Assembly: GCA_036897625.1 (NCBI GenBank)
Contig: JAYMTA010000045.1
Coordinates: forward strand, 1-56,333
Reading direction: 5' to 3'
From: Pelargonium cotyledonis
Taxonomy: Eukaryota > Streptophyta > Magnoliopsida > Geraniales > Geraniaceae
Length of the DNA: 56,333 bases
Part shown: one piece after another, positions 12,194-28,505 of the stretch
Position numbering within the stretch: the first letter of the stretch is position 1
Layout: each line of letters opens with the position of its first letter
Notes under the pieces: model-generated
What the model was told of the DNA's origin: nothing
Seen by the model: only the letters and a program-made list of their open reading frames with translations
Databases searched by the model: none
Translations under genes and position numbers: made by a program

Positions 12194-12373
12194 ACTTAAG
12201 ATGATAATTAAGATAACCCGATTTGTTGAATTGGGTTGTTTGAAGAAACATGTGGAATGGTTTCATTGTACTAACTTTGATATCTGTTGATCTTGTACAA
12301 GTATGAGTAATTTCATGATTTGTTTTAATGTGCTTGCAATTGCACGGCTACAATTGATATACAACTCTAAAAT

Positions 12374-12475
12374 AGTGTGGCCGAGTGCACAAGGCTCTTG
12401 CTATTTCGGTGTCTGGAGGGGTCATTGGTTTGTGTAGCCTTCCCTGCATTTGCTTAGAAGTTGTTTCCATGATGG
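12374..12475 (+). mobile_element. Au-type SINE fragment
   Basis: The stretch reads GTGCACAAGGCTCTTGCTAT, then TGTCTGGAGGGGTCATTG, then TGTGTAGCCTTCCCTGCATT and AGAAGTTGTTTCCATGATGG. These follow in order the hallmark blocks of the tRNA-derived Au SINE family known widely in plants (CAAGGCTC, GGGTCATT, GCAGCCTTACCC, GGCTGTTTCCA). The left tRNA-like part is degraded and no target-site duplication was seen. It lies in the 5'UTR intron of the F-box gene, in the same orientation. Confidence 0.65.
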
Positions 12476-12785
12476 TTCATTGCTATATACTGGGAGTTGA
12501 AAGAACACCAGAAAACTTTGGGAAATCTAATACTAAATAAGCTCCAGAAACCTGATCAATAGATCCATTTTTTGTGGGTTAATCGGCAATGAGTCTAATT
12601 CATATGAATCCTCTTTCTTGAAATCTTTATTTTGCCATTTTGCGGTCGTAATCCAGAACATCTAATGTCAGCTAAAAGATAGTAGTCAAAACTTCCTCTT
12701 AACCAGCCTTTCCCTCGTATGAACTCTAAAATTGCAGTTTAATTCAAATTTTATACTTAATATTTCTTTCATTTGCAGAATTGTA

Positions 12786-14845
12786 ATGACAGATAATAGT
12801 CTTAGTGACACTGCAATATCAACGGATACTTTGTTTGGAAAGCTCCCCGATCATCTCCTAATAGAAATTTTTATCCGAGTTCCGGTCACGGGATGGGCAC
12901 AATTATCTTGTGTTAGAAAGCAGTGGAGTAATATTTTTCGTGGGGAATGCTTATGGCAAGCTGCGCTTATGAGAGCCTTCCCTTTTGCTGCCCAAGCAAA
13001 GAGGTGGCCCGGACCTATCCCGAGAGGGTTGAACAGAAGGTAAATTAGTTTAGATCTCTCTTTGCTATTTCATTTATGGGTTGCTCTGAATCCTTTACCG
13101 ACGTTTCTTTTCACAAACTTGTTAATTTTTCATGTGTTATGTATTGACTCTTTCTCGTCCTGTTGTTTCTATTAAGGAGGCGTTACTTGTTATACAGCTT
13201 TTGCTGAAGTGAAATTATCAAGTTATAAATTCAAGCATAAAAATCATGCATCCTTTAATCGTGTATTTTACTTTTGCAGATGTATTATGTGAAAATTCTC
13301 CTTCACTCTTGTATGGCTCTAAACGTTAAGATTGGTTTCTTATTCGCATATTGTTAAATGAATTGCATATTGACAATTTTCCTGCAAATATTTTTAGGAG
13401 ATATGCGGCTTTGTATGCCAGTAAGCACATCTTTGCTTCAGACTCTGAGATGGATGAGATTGTAGGCCATACATATTTGTTCTTGAAAGAGCAGCTCGAA
13501 ATTTCAACTATGCCTCCTCCTTCTGGGATACTTCATGGGACCATCATTGGTACTGCATCTTTTGGTTACCCTGAGTACTTGCTTGCAATTATAGCTAACA
13601 ATTCGGGTCTCAACACGTGACATGATACAATAACAACATGCAATAAGCGTATTTGGACTCACTAATTTTCTAATTGTTTTGGAGTATCCGGCACGTTTAA
13701 TATTTGTGTCATGTTAGTATTGAGCCCAACAAACTCACACCCACGATTAATTAATCATGTCATGACATGCCCAACTCTCCCACCTATTATATATGTTAAA
13801 GAGGTTTACTTTGTGACATGAAATTGTGTTGGGGAGTGTCATGCAAACCCTGTAAGGTTGTGTCATGTCAATCAAGCCTACTTAGTTAAACATGTCGTGT
13901 TCGTGTTGTTCCATATAGCTCACAATCAACCTTCAATGTGACACAAATACTACACGCACATATGATTTGCTGGATCTACTTGCAATCCGTATTGACATTT
14001 TTGAAAGGCAATATGAACTGCGGAAGGACGTTATATTGGCAAGTGCGTTGGTTGATTAAATTATCCATAATGGATTATAATTTATTTTTTTAAAGTCTTT
14101 CCTTGATTGATTAATTTATCCATAATGCATTTATATTTCTTTTGTCAGTGCAACACACATATATAACTGACCAAATATGTTTGTGTTGTATCCTTTTAGA
14201 TCAATTTATAGCTTGTGGCAAATCAAGGGACATGGCTCATGAGCTTGCTTCACAGATTTGGCTTGCTGTTCTTGATAATTTGGAGGAAAACGAGCATACA
14301 TTTCTCTTACTTAAGCGTCTCGCTCTAGAGGGTGATGTGAGTTCCCTTACGACAAACCCTTAAGCCTTGATTTTATGTTGTGCCTACGAAAACTTGACTT
14401 CATTATGAGGGTCATGTATATATGCTTCTAGAACGGAAACATTTGATCCAAAACAGGAAGCTCTTGAACATTTAGGTCTTTTCAAGTCTTATCCAGACAT
14501 GAACCATGGGAATCTTATTCCCATTCCTGAACATAAATGAGAGTCCTTTATCTTCCGTACAATGCATCACACAAACCGAGTGGCGAGAGCTACATGCTCT
14601 CTAAATTACACAGAGAACGGTTCTATAGATATTATTCAACACTGTTAAATTTTGAAAACCTTGTGTGTTATGTGCAGGTTTTTCTTCCATACCCGTACTC
14701 AAGATCGATTGAAGTCCAATGGAGGGTGTTTGAGAAGCTCTTCACAGATTTTCGCGATTGTTTCAACCATGTAGATTATTTTGATGTATTAGCACTTGCG
14801 AAGAGCAAGTTTCAGCCAATACCATCTGCTTGGTTAGGATATTAG
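12786..14845 (+). CDS. F-box protein
   Basis: Four coding exons, 12786-13039, 13398-13549, 14200-14336 and 14678-14845, join in phase to 236 residues. A preceding non-coding exon ends at 11466 (CTCAG|GTACTA) and a leader intron of about 1.3 kb ends at the acceptor TTTGCAG just before the start codon. Residues about 16-60 are an F-box (LFGKLPDHLLIEIFIRVPV, AQLSCVRKQWSNIFRGECLW), the SKP1-binding motif of SCF ubiquitin ligases. The rest is a conserved plant-specific C-terminal region with RRYAALYASKHIF, VGHTYLFLKEQLE, ACGKSRDMAHELASQIWLAV, SRSIEVQWRVFEKLFTDFRD and the terminus IPSAWLGY. No Kelch, LRR or WD repeats are present, so the substrate cannot be inferred. It is probably a single-copy-type conserved F-box protein; I do not recognise the exact family name. 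Confidence 0.85.
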
Positions 14846-15728
14846 TATGGTAGCATGAGTGTCTTTGAACAAGCAAGTGTATATATATATATGTATTTGC
14901 AAGTTGGAGGGGAAGAAGAAAAGGAGAGAAAAGCTAGAAGTGATTGTGGTAAAGGGGATGTAATATTTTATGGCTGTAATTTTAAATTTCCTACGTATAT
15001 ATTTGGTGTAAGATGGATATGGTCACCACAAGAATACATGTTTTCTTTTTCTTGGATCAGTTTTGGTTATGCTGTGGTTAAATATGGTGCATTGCCAATT
15101 CTCATTGACTATGTTTTTGGGGTTCAAATGGAAATTCACAACCCACCACCCCTAACTCCAAGCCAAAACCAGCTATGATCGGATTGTGACCAAACACACG
15201 TGGCTGCGACCGTACATTGTTTCAAAAAAATGCCTGCACGTAAGAAGAATTGCTTTCCATTGTGTACGTGTGAAATCTATGCATAAAAACGTCATAGTCC
15301 ACACTGTATGTTCTATTAGACAATCTTGAATCAAATACTAGTTGTTTGCTTCCCGAGGGCAAGACCCTTGGTCGGTCACCATTCGCACCATCTCCTCTAA
15401 GTCACCAATCCATAGCCTGCCACCCTTTATTCTAAGCGCATAAACTAGCTTCGAGCTCTAAGACCGTCACCTAACACCCCCCCGAACAACTATTTACCAT
15501 CATATCCTAGGAGCCAATTGCTTGTATCATCCCGAAGGGCGAGCTACACTCCAATCGATCCATTGGACGATTACAGAAGATAAGTTCAACTATATATTTT
15601 TTTTTTTGCTCAAAATAATACTGATATTTAGCTAAAAATCACTAACATTTAATTATCACCACCTAAAATTTGCTAAGAAAAATAAGAGTAATATCAGATA
15701 CACGTAATTTCAAACAAAAATCTGAAAA
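14846..15728. other. Intergenic between F-box and DUF3820 genes
   Basis: 14846-15180 probably contains the 3'UTR of the F-box gene; a 107-codon open frame there has no recognisable family. 15340-15560 is less AT-rich and has CCCGAGGGCAAGACCCTTGG and CCCGAAGGGCGAGCTAC, which look like two related ends of an unidentified repeat. Nothing else was recognised. Confidence 0.35.
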
Positions 15729-16700
15729 TTACTTTCGTTTTTTACTGTCGATGGCCCTTTTCAATAGCGACACACGCCCCGGAAATGGATTGTAAACTTT
15801 CCGAGCCGTCCGATCTGAGTCATCATCATCGTCGACGACGACGTTATCATCTTCACCATCCGATCTCGGCGCCCGAGCAGCTCCTCCAACGGCATATTTT
15901 CCGAGGTATCCCCGACCAGTAACGGTCCTTTTCTTCTTCTCTTCTTCTTTTCCGGCGACCGACGCCGCAGTTCCGGTTATGACCTCAGGCTCCGGCTTCT
16001 TCTTCACCACCACCTGTCGCTTCGCTCTCTGCCTCTCGAGCCTCTCTCTCCTTCTCTCTCCTCCGACGAAAGGCCTCGCCGCCTTCCTCTCCTCTATCTT
16101 CCTATCTATCTCCGCCCTCGCCGCCCTCTCCCTTTCAAGCCTCTTCTCTCGATCCGCCATTCTCGGAATTCTTCCACTATACGAGGTCCCCAACAGATCA
16201 TTCTTAACCTTAATCCAACCCATCACATCCTCCAAGTCCCAACCAAACCTCTCGGCCATTTCCTCTTTACACTCTATGATGTCCACATCCACATAATCGG
16301 ATCTCCTTCGGGCGAGTGGCGGGTTGACTATTCTGTCGTAGAAGTCCCACTCTATGCGGTCCTGGTAGACTGGGTCTTCGAGGACCACTTTAACGATATC
16401 GGACCATTCTAATACATTCTCGACGACCCATTTCAGGTAACCGGGAGGTATGGATCCAAGCATTTGGCCCTTGTGTTTGCCGAAAGTTATGCGAACGTCT
16501 CGCGCTGGTACCTTCGATGCTGCTGCTCTGATGATCGGTACTGTTCTTCGGGATGAAATCGAGGTTTTGAAGCTGCGCTGCTTCAAATTGAAGCGCATGT
16601 TCGTGTTCGTGTTCGTGTTCAGATTGAGACGCCATGGCTGAGATTGGAGGTGGAAGCTTGAAGTTGCAGAGTAGGGTGGAGCAAGCCGGAGAGACATCAT
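15729..16700 (-). CDS. Plastid-targeted DUF3820 domain protein
   Basis: A single uninterrupted frame of 323 residues on the minus strand, apparently intronless. The first about 60 residues are rich in Ser, Thr, Asn and Arg and poor in acidic residues (SSFHLQSQPWRLNLNTNTNT, SFKTSISSRRTVPIIRAAA), typical of a chloroplast transit peptide. Residues about 65-100 read DVRITFGKHKGQMLGSIPPG followed by YLKWVVENVLEW, the FGKHKG...PxxYLxW signature of the DUF3820 family, first described in bacteria. Next come DRIEWDFYDRIVNPPLARRR and a charged helical stretch (about 190-245) rich in Arg, Glu and Lys, probably coiled coil. An acidic patch DDNVVVDDDDDSDRT precedes a basic C-terminus. Met1 and Met2 are both possible starts; a later Met (MRFNLKQ) would remove much of the transit peptide. 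The biochemical role is unknown to me. Confidence 0.82.
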   Translation of the reverse strand: MMSLRLAPPYSATSSFHLQSQPWRLNLNTNTNTNMRFNLKQRSFKTSISSRRTVPIIRAAASKVPARDVRITFGKHKGQMLGSIPPGYLKWVVENVLEWSDIVKVVLEDPVYQDRIEWDFYDRIVNPPLARRRSDYVDVDIIECKEEMAERFGWDLEDVMGWIKVKNDLLGTSYSGRIPRMADREKRLERERAARAEIDRKIEERKAARPFVGGERRRERLERQRAKRQVVVKKKPEPEVITGTAASVAGKEEEKKKRTVTGRGYLGKYAVGGAARAPRSDGEDDNVVVDDDDDSDRTARKVYNPFPGRVSLLKRAIDSKKRK

Positions 16701-18213
16701 CGGGACTGGTTGGGAGTTGTGGCTTGTGGCTTGTGACTTGTGAGATGTTTCTGATAAGGGGTAAGATTGGAAGGTATTTGAGCTCTTGTATTTATTTTAT
16801 TACCCTACAATTAGCATCTTTTGAAGAAAACTTCCAACACTTCTGGTTTTTCATTTTGTGAGTCAGCATTAGCTTATTTTTCTACAGCGAGTAATTACAA
16901 ATACACCACACGTACTAGTCACTCAAAACATATGCGATTTGACAACCTAAAACTATTTGCGAAACAAATGATTACTTAAAGCTATTTTTAAAAACAAATT
17001 ACCCCTACAAACATTCTTCAAACGGTTTTGTTAGTTCAAATTAACGGAATTGGTCACTTAATTGTGCATTGTATGTATAATGAGCAGTGTTTTTCTTCAA
17101 AATAGTCATTATTCTCTTACAATCACCAACAATTTTACGTCGTCGAAGTGAAACATTCGAAGAAAATGAAGTTAGTTGTCGCAAAGAAAATATTTGCAAA
17201 ATGAGAATAACTACATGGAACTGAAATTCCTTTTGTTTTTGTTTGTTCTCACCAGCAAAGTGCAATTGAAATGGAATCAACATGTATATGAGTGACCATG
17301 TGAATGGTTAGTGAAGTGTTGTTACTTACTGGTGATGGAGGGTTAATCATGATCGTGAAACACGTATTGAATAAGTCTTGTTACATACTATTTGGTGCAT
17401 ACAAATTGTCTGAGGTAAGCCTCTATGAACTAGGTATGCACCAAATGCTGTGAAGCAAGTTCCTGATGCTGACATATCTATACTGTAATAGCAATTAGCT
17501 GCATAGTTTATATTTTCAGCTGGAAAGGCAACAATGCGTGATGAGTGAGCTAACATCTTCTTAGATGCTATCTTATCCCGGTGGTCACAGCATCATGTAT
17601 GGTAACTGTAAGTACCTCTTACAAAAATTTGAATTTTTTTTTTCTTTAACCATGTTACGATGTATTGCTGTATATGCCCCACGAACATAATTTGGCTATG
17701 ATCATATCAAACCCAAGAAACCTAGTACATTGAATGCCCACCTCATGTTTTTTTCTGTTTAATTTGTTTTCATTTCTTGCCTCTGCTTTATGCATTTCCA
17801 TGATTTATTTCTCGTTTTTCTGTTCGTTGCTTTCTTTGCCAATGGCAGTTTTAATGGATTGTGAAATATGATATCTGCTCTTTGCTCTCTCAGTGTTCCC
17901 GTGCTTGCTTGCTACAAATTGCTCAATGGAGTGGAGCTAGCAAGCACCTTGTTACTTAATTTTAGGAGATTCATTAGTTCATATGCGAAACTGGCCCAGC
18001 ACCATCTGGTATTAGTAACACTACTCAAGCACTTGTAACTTTTTGATGCGAAAACGTACAAAGAAAAACAAAACAAAGAGAACTAAAAACTTAATCAAGC
18101 ACCAATATGAAACTAAATGTTCCATCTCAACATTCCCCTTTTCACTGCTTTCATGGACAATATGTGACTATGAACAACAAAAATTTCCCAATATCTTGTC
18201 TTAATTTCAGGGT
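16701..18213. other. Intergenic, no gene recognised
   Basis: The stretch contains short open frames only. One minus-strand frame at 17347-17556 (PAENINYAANCYYSIDMSAS) looks protein-like but could not be placed in a family. The promoter of the DUF3820 gene is expected just above 16700. Confidence 0.3.
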
Positions 18214-18222
18214 GCTCGGATC

Positions 18223-18590
18223 AGCATGGCCGAACAACTGCAAACTCACCTAAGAACGATTACATTTACATCTACTTGCCGCACTTGTACACTACAAGTT
18301 GCCGATACAAATCTCAGCAGTGTGCTATAGCTCTTACTCGACAATATTCTCAGCAATTAAAGGTCATTGTGCTACCTATTGTTATGCTATCTTTTAGTTA
18401 ACAATTGTTATACTTGAACTTGGATTGACCCTTTTCAGTACTCTTTCTTGATAGGCCTTGCACAATATTGGAGCAAGGAAGATAGTTATTTTCGGGTTGG
18501 ATAAGCATTGGCCAAGTATGGCAACAACACGTTCCTCGTCTACATGTGTAAATTCCATTAACGATGCAGTGCACCTTTTCATGGTAAATG
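18223..18590 (+). pseudogene. GDSL esterase/lipase remnant
   Basis: Two adjacent exon-like blocks match the middle of plant GDSL lipases. 18250-18362 reads NDYIYIYLPHLYTTS...CAIALTRQYSQQLK followed by a GT donor. 18456-18585 reads ALHNIGARKIVIFGLDKHWP and CVNSINDAVHLF, corresponding to the family's ALYxLGARKxxVFGLGPxGC...CVxxxNxAVxxFN. The GxND block is changed to SPKNDY and the GLGPxGC glycine/cysteine positions are lost. A weak match to the C-terminal NRNEYVFWDAFHP block near 18885-18915 is frameshifted. The N-terminal GDS block was not found. This is a decayed fragment. Confidence 0.6.
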
Positions 18591-18599
18591 AACTCAACC

Positions 18600-20250
18600 T
18601 AACCCTCCTCATTATTTGAAAATGCATTTTTAGGTAGTTGAATATGATAACTTTGAAGTTCTTTATCTTTCAAAACCCAAATTTTGCTCCAAGGTACGTA
18701 GTGTTTGGATTAAAAGTCTTGGTATTGAAGTTCCAAAACTGTTTTAATGACTAAAAAGTCGTAACCCAAACATGAAGAACGAGAATCTCATTATTATTTC
18801 CATTATTTGAAAGACTACTTAGAATCTTTAAATTGTTCACTTTCAGGAAGATCCCGCAATGCCCTCACGGGCATCAATCGCCTAGCTTTACTCGAATGAG
18901 AATCAATATGATGCTCCAAGGAAACGAAGAAGTTCTACCTGTATGTGTCATTTAGTTTATGGTGTGGTTCTTGTGATGTATGAAGCTTCACAATAGTGGT
19001 TACCTGTTTCTGTACTTTCAAAAAGTTGCATAGTAGCAACTGTTTTTGTACCATTTAAGGGATTGAGTTAGGTGATGGAAAATGATATTTGGAACTTGGA
19101 GTTGGAAGTGATATTTTTGAAGCTATAAACAGTTCAAATTGTTGAGCTTGTGTTGTCTTCATTGAGCCATCTTTTTTGTGTTGATGAAATTTATAAGATT
19201 GTTCCTGAATTTTATAACAATTATTTTGGGTATTGAATAAATGGGCCTTTTGGGCCCCTGGGTCAAGACCACTAATAGGCCCAAATAAAATTGAAGCCCA
19301 ACAATATAATTTTTAAAAGAGAACACTATTAAGCCTTTTTGGCTTCATATACATTAGTACTACCAAAATGAATTGGTACTAAATATAGGTAGCGACAAAT
19401 TTGAATATAGGCCTCACATGATTCGTGCGCCTTCCTCCTCCTTTCCTCCACAATATCTACATCATAATTTATTTCCTTTTTAAAAAATAGGTAAATAATT
19501 CCAATTTTTGAAATAAAAAATGGCAAGTCATTGATTTCAATTCTTTCGCTACAATTTATAGTTGACAATTTAGATTTTATGTCGTGTTTGAATTAAAAAT
19601 ATTAACTCAAACACGTTTGGAGTAGGCTTGTAATGCAAATTCAGATTTTTTATATTGAACATGTATAGGTTATTTGATAAAAAAATTATTTGAGTTTGTT
19701 TCATAAAACCCAAAATGCACACCAAATACGGCTAGGTCTCGATGTTCTGCGGTCTCAGGTTTAAATTATCAATTTTGTCCGCAATAGCAATCAATTCGAG
19801 ATCCTTAAAGTGAATCTGAAACGCTTAAACTGCTTGACTAAATCTGTCTTAGTAATATGTATTAAAAATATATAGTTTTAATTTACATAATGAATGTTAA
19901 ACAATAATTTAGAAAAGTCCAAAAAAAGAAAAGGACAGTCCAATATAGTACTGAACATAACATGCCAGCTCAACAATTGGGAAGAAAAAATCATGTGGCG
20001 AATGGGAACTGGAGGCCCATTACATAACAAATCTCATCTAGACATCCACATGGCAGGATCACAACGGTGCACAGGACGCTACAGTAAATTGATTAAAACC
20101 ATTGGATCAGACCCCAGTCTCAGATCATCATCAACAGGTCCGTGAAGTACTGATCTCTCTCCACATATACCTTACATCTTCACCCCCTCTTTGCTTCTCT
20201 TCCATTTCGCTCTGTGGAAGTTTTTGCTTTTCGCAGAATTTTCTATCTCT
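18600..20250. other. Intergenic and VHA-A promoter region
   Basis: 18698-18775 begins GTAGTGTTTGGATTA, like the termini of the MITE family at 41869-42019, but the other end is unclear. 19570-19790 has degenerate GGGTTT/AAACCC-biased sequence. The stretch from about 19990 to 20250 is the likely proximal promoter and leader of the V-ATPase gene, with CT-rich sequence (20150-20310) typical of plant 5'UTRs. No gene was recognised. Confidence 0.35.
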
Positions 20251-20340
20251 CGTCGAATCTCGATCCCAGTTAGGTTTTGATCGATCTCTTTGTGTCCTTA
20301 TCTCTTGATTTCTGAATTTTTTTGGTCAGATCTTCAAAAA

Positions 20341-26349
<6,009 letters not shown>

Positions 26350-26956
26350 TCCGAATCCCCAGCCTTGAAGTTGTTTGCATTTCCCCGGGGGAGGAGCGAT
26401 GATGCTGGCTCGGTGTTTGAAGAATCTAAGCATTGTTGGTAAGACAAATGTTGCAGTGCTTCTTTAGTTGTTGGGGGTGTGATGGCCTTCAAATTATATG
26501 CATATTCTGCTCCTATTATTTTAATTTTTCAGTTACCCTTTTTTGACAATAAGAGATCAAGTTCAAACTAGTACATTATTTATGTATTTATGCAATAAGG
26601 TAAGCTTTATGCTCTTTTTAGGTGTTGCTCATTTTGTAAGATTATTATTTGCTTACCTTCGTCTGATTCTACCTCTGACTTGCTCGTAAAAATTTACTGG
26701 ATTGTTTAAGCATGCCTTAAATTTCTCAACGCGGCTTGTTTAGCAGTTGGTAATTTTTTTTAAGAAAACAAGTCATTTTTAAATCCCACATTTTGCATCA
26801 ACTTCAGATGGCAACATGTATCAATTGTACTATAGATTTGTCCATAAACAGCTAGGGATAACGTAAATCATATATTCGGTTTAGTAAGCAAGTTTTTGCC
26901 AGAACAGTTATGTGAGGTATCGATATTGAACTTTGGTGCTCAAAATTGGGTCCAAA
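26350..26956. other. Convergent 3' region of VHA-A and the FAM32A-like gene
   Basis: This stretch separates two stop codons that face each other and should hold both 3'UTRs. No gene, repeat or distinct terminator was recognised; AT-rich sequence with possible polyadenylation signals occurs around 26500-26600. Confidence 0.45.
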
Positions 26957-27184
26957 TCAGCCAGGGCCAACTTTGGGGATGTCGTAATGCTCGCTCATAT
27001 TTGCGAGATACTGATTGAAGTCTTGGATCCTGTCACGGTGAGATTTATTAGCTGTCTTGGCCAATCTATGCACATCAATCCTCTCCCTCTGCTCTATGTA
27101 TCGTCTCTCTGCAGGGGTCATTTGATGATAGTAAGATGCAGCTGCTTTTCCTTCCTCGCTTAACTTGCTGGCTTTTCTTTGTTT

Positions 27185-28505
27185 GCTTCGTCCTCCTCGT
27201 TAAGACCTGCAGAACCACCTATAAAATCAAGAACCATGACAGTCAAGGTATGCTCAATACTTGACAAAGATGTTAAAACATTGAAACCAATCACAGTATG
27301 ACTAAAAACTCACCCAAATGATTAACAAACTCACAATATCAAGCACAGCGCGCTACGCGTCCCCTCACCCTACCACGCAGACCACTACACAGCCTCCCGC
27401 ACTGTGGGAGTGTCTATATTATAGAGTCTATATAGTACCGTGTGTGTCTACTGTTGGTGTGTGCAGAGGCGGTGCGAGAGGGTGTCTAGTGGTGTGTGTG
27501 GTAGTGAGAGGAGGTGTGGGAGGGTGTGTAGTGCTGTGTGTGGTAGCGAGAGGAGGTGAGGGAGGGTGTGTAGTGGTAGTGTGAGTTTGTTAACCATTGG
27601 ATGAGTTTTTAATCATACTGTGATTGGTTTCATAGTTTTAATATCTTTGTCAAGAATTGAAGTGTGCTCTTAAACTTATAAAACATTTGATCTACCAGTT
27701 TCTATGTTTTGCTCTATATAGCATACCTTGAATGTCATGGTTCCTGATTTTATAGGCGGTTCAGCAGAACTTCCTAACGAGGAGGACCAGTTTCTATGAT
27801 TTCTCCCACATACACCCTCCCTCACTCCCTCTCACCACCACACCCTCTCACACTACCAGACACACCACCACCACACAAGCCCTCTCACTACCACACACAC
27901 CACTGGACACCCTCTCACAGTACCACTACCACACACCACTAGACACCCACCTACTACAAAGTCTATTGAATAGACACGCACACCTACTATAGAGTCCATA
28001 GTATGGACACACACACCTACTAAAGAGTCTATAGTATAGACACTCACACGCTACCAAACACCCTCCGTTACCACACACACCACAACACATCCTCTCACAT
28101 AAGCACACACACTCACTACCACACACCATCCTGCATAGTCACACACAGCTAGACACCCTCACACTACCACACACACCAGTACACACTATCACAATACAAC
28201 ACACACCATAAGACGCCCTCCAACACCGTTAACACTACCACACACATATACATGGTCTCATTCTCATTATTTGAATGCATGTGCAAAATATGAATCACAA
28301 TGAAAGTTCTATTTGTCGATAAATTTCATCAAAAGATAGCCTTTATATTGTGTAAGGATCAATGGTGATTTGAAATATAGTCGGAATCAAATATGATATA
28401 TGTGTATAGTCATTTGAAACTTTAATCCATGTTATTAATTTCAGGGCACACTTCAATGCTTGACAAAGATAATAAAACAATGAAACCAATTATTACACTC
28501 ACAGA
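27185..28505. repeat. Foldback-like inverted repeat and minisatellite in intron 1
   Basis: Left arm 27185-27345 is matched in inverted orientation by 27583-27790. The matched part includes the intron end (GATTTTATAG), the splice acceptor and about 35 bp of exon 2. The right arm carries an extra block of about 60 bp near 27662-27720. A third partial copy, 28443-28505, shares GCACACTTCAAT with the right arm. Between the arms and up to 28245 lies a biased array of CACACACCAC/CCCTCTCAC motifs: mostly G-rich on the plus strand at 27400-27590 and C-rich at 27811-28245, so the two halves are again inverted. AACAAACTCAC near 27323 and GTGAGTTTGTT near 27582 form an 11-bp perfect inverted pair. The architecture recalls foldback transposons or templated repair; no transposase was found. 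Confidence 0.7.
27961..28041. repeat. 33-bp tandem repeat with palindromic cores
   Basis: Three units start at 27961, 27994 and 28027, an exact 33-bp period. Their cores are GTCTATTGAATAGAC, GTCCATAGTATGGAC and GTCTATAGTATAGAC, each a perfect 7+1+7 palindrome although the units differ. A fourth, near-palindromic relative GTCTATATTATAGAG is at 27412-27426 in the other half of the structure. Spacers are CACACACCTACTA-like. Confidence 0.85.

Noticed and set aside
16390..16635. 81-codon minus-strand frame rich in His-Glu repeats
   Set aside because: It overlaps the DUF3820 gene in another frame; the repeat comes from the Asn-Thr codon repeat of the transit peptide.
17347..17556. 69-codon minus-strand frame with NCYYSIDMSASGTCFTAF
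   Set aside because: Looks protein-like, but has no partner exons, ends in unrelated text and could not be assigned to a family, so it is not called as a gene.
27318..27584. Plus-strand frame rich in Gly/Val/Cys
   Set aside because: Also a translation of the minisatellite half.
27853..28129. Overlapping minus-strand frames with Cys/Val/Gly-rich text
   Set aside because: Translations of the CACACAC-type minisatellite; no splice context or family.
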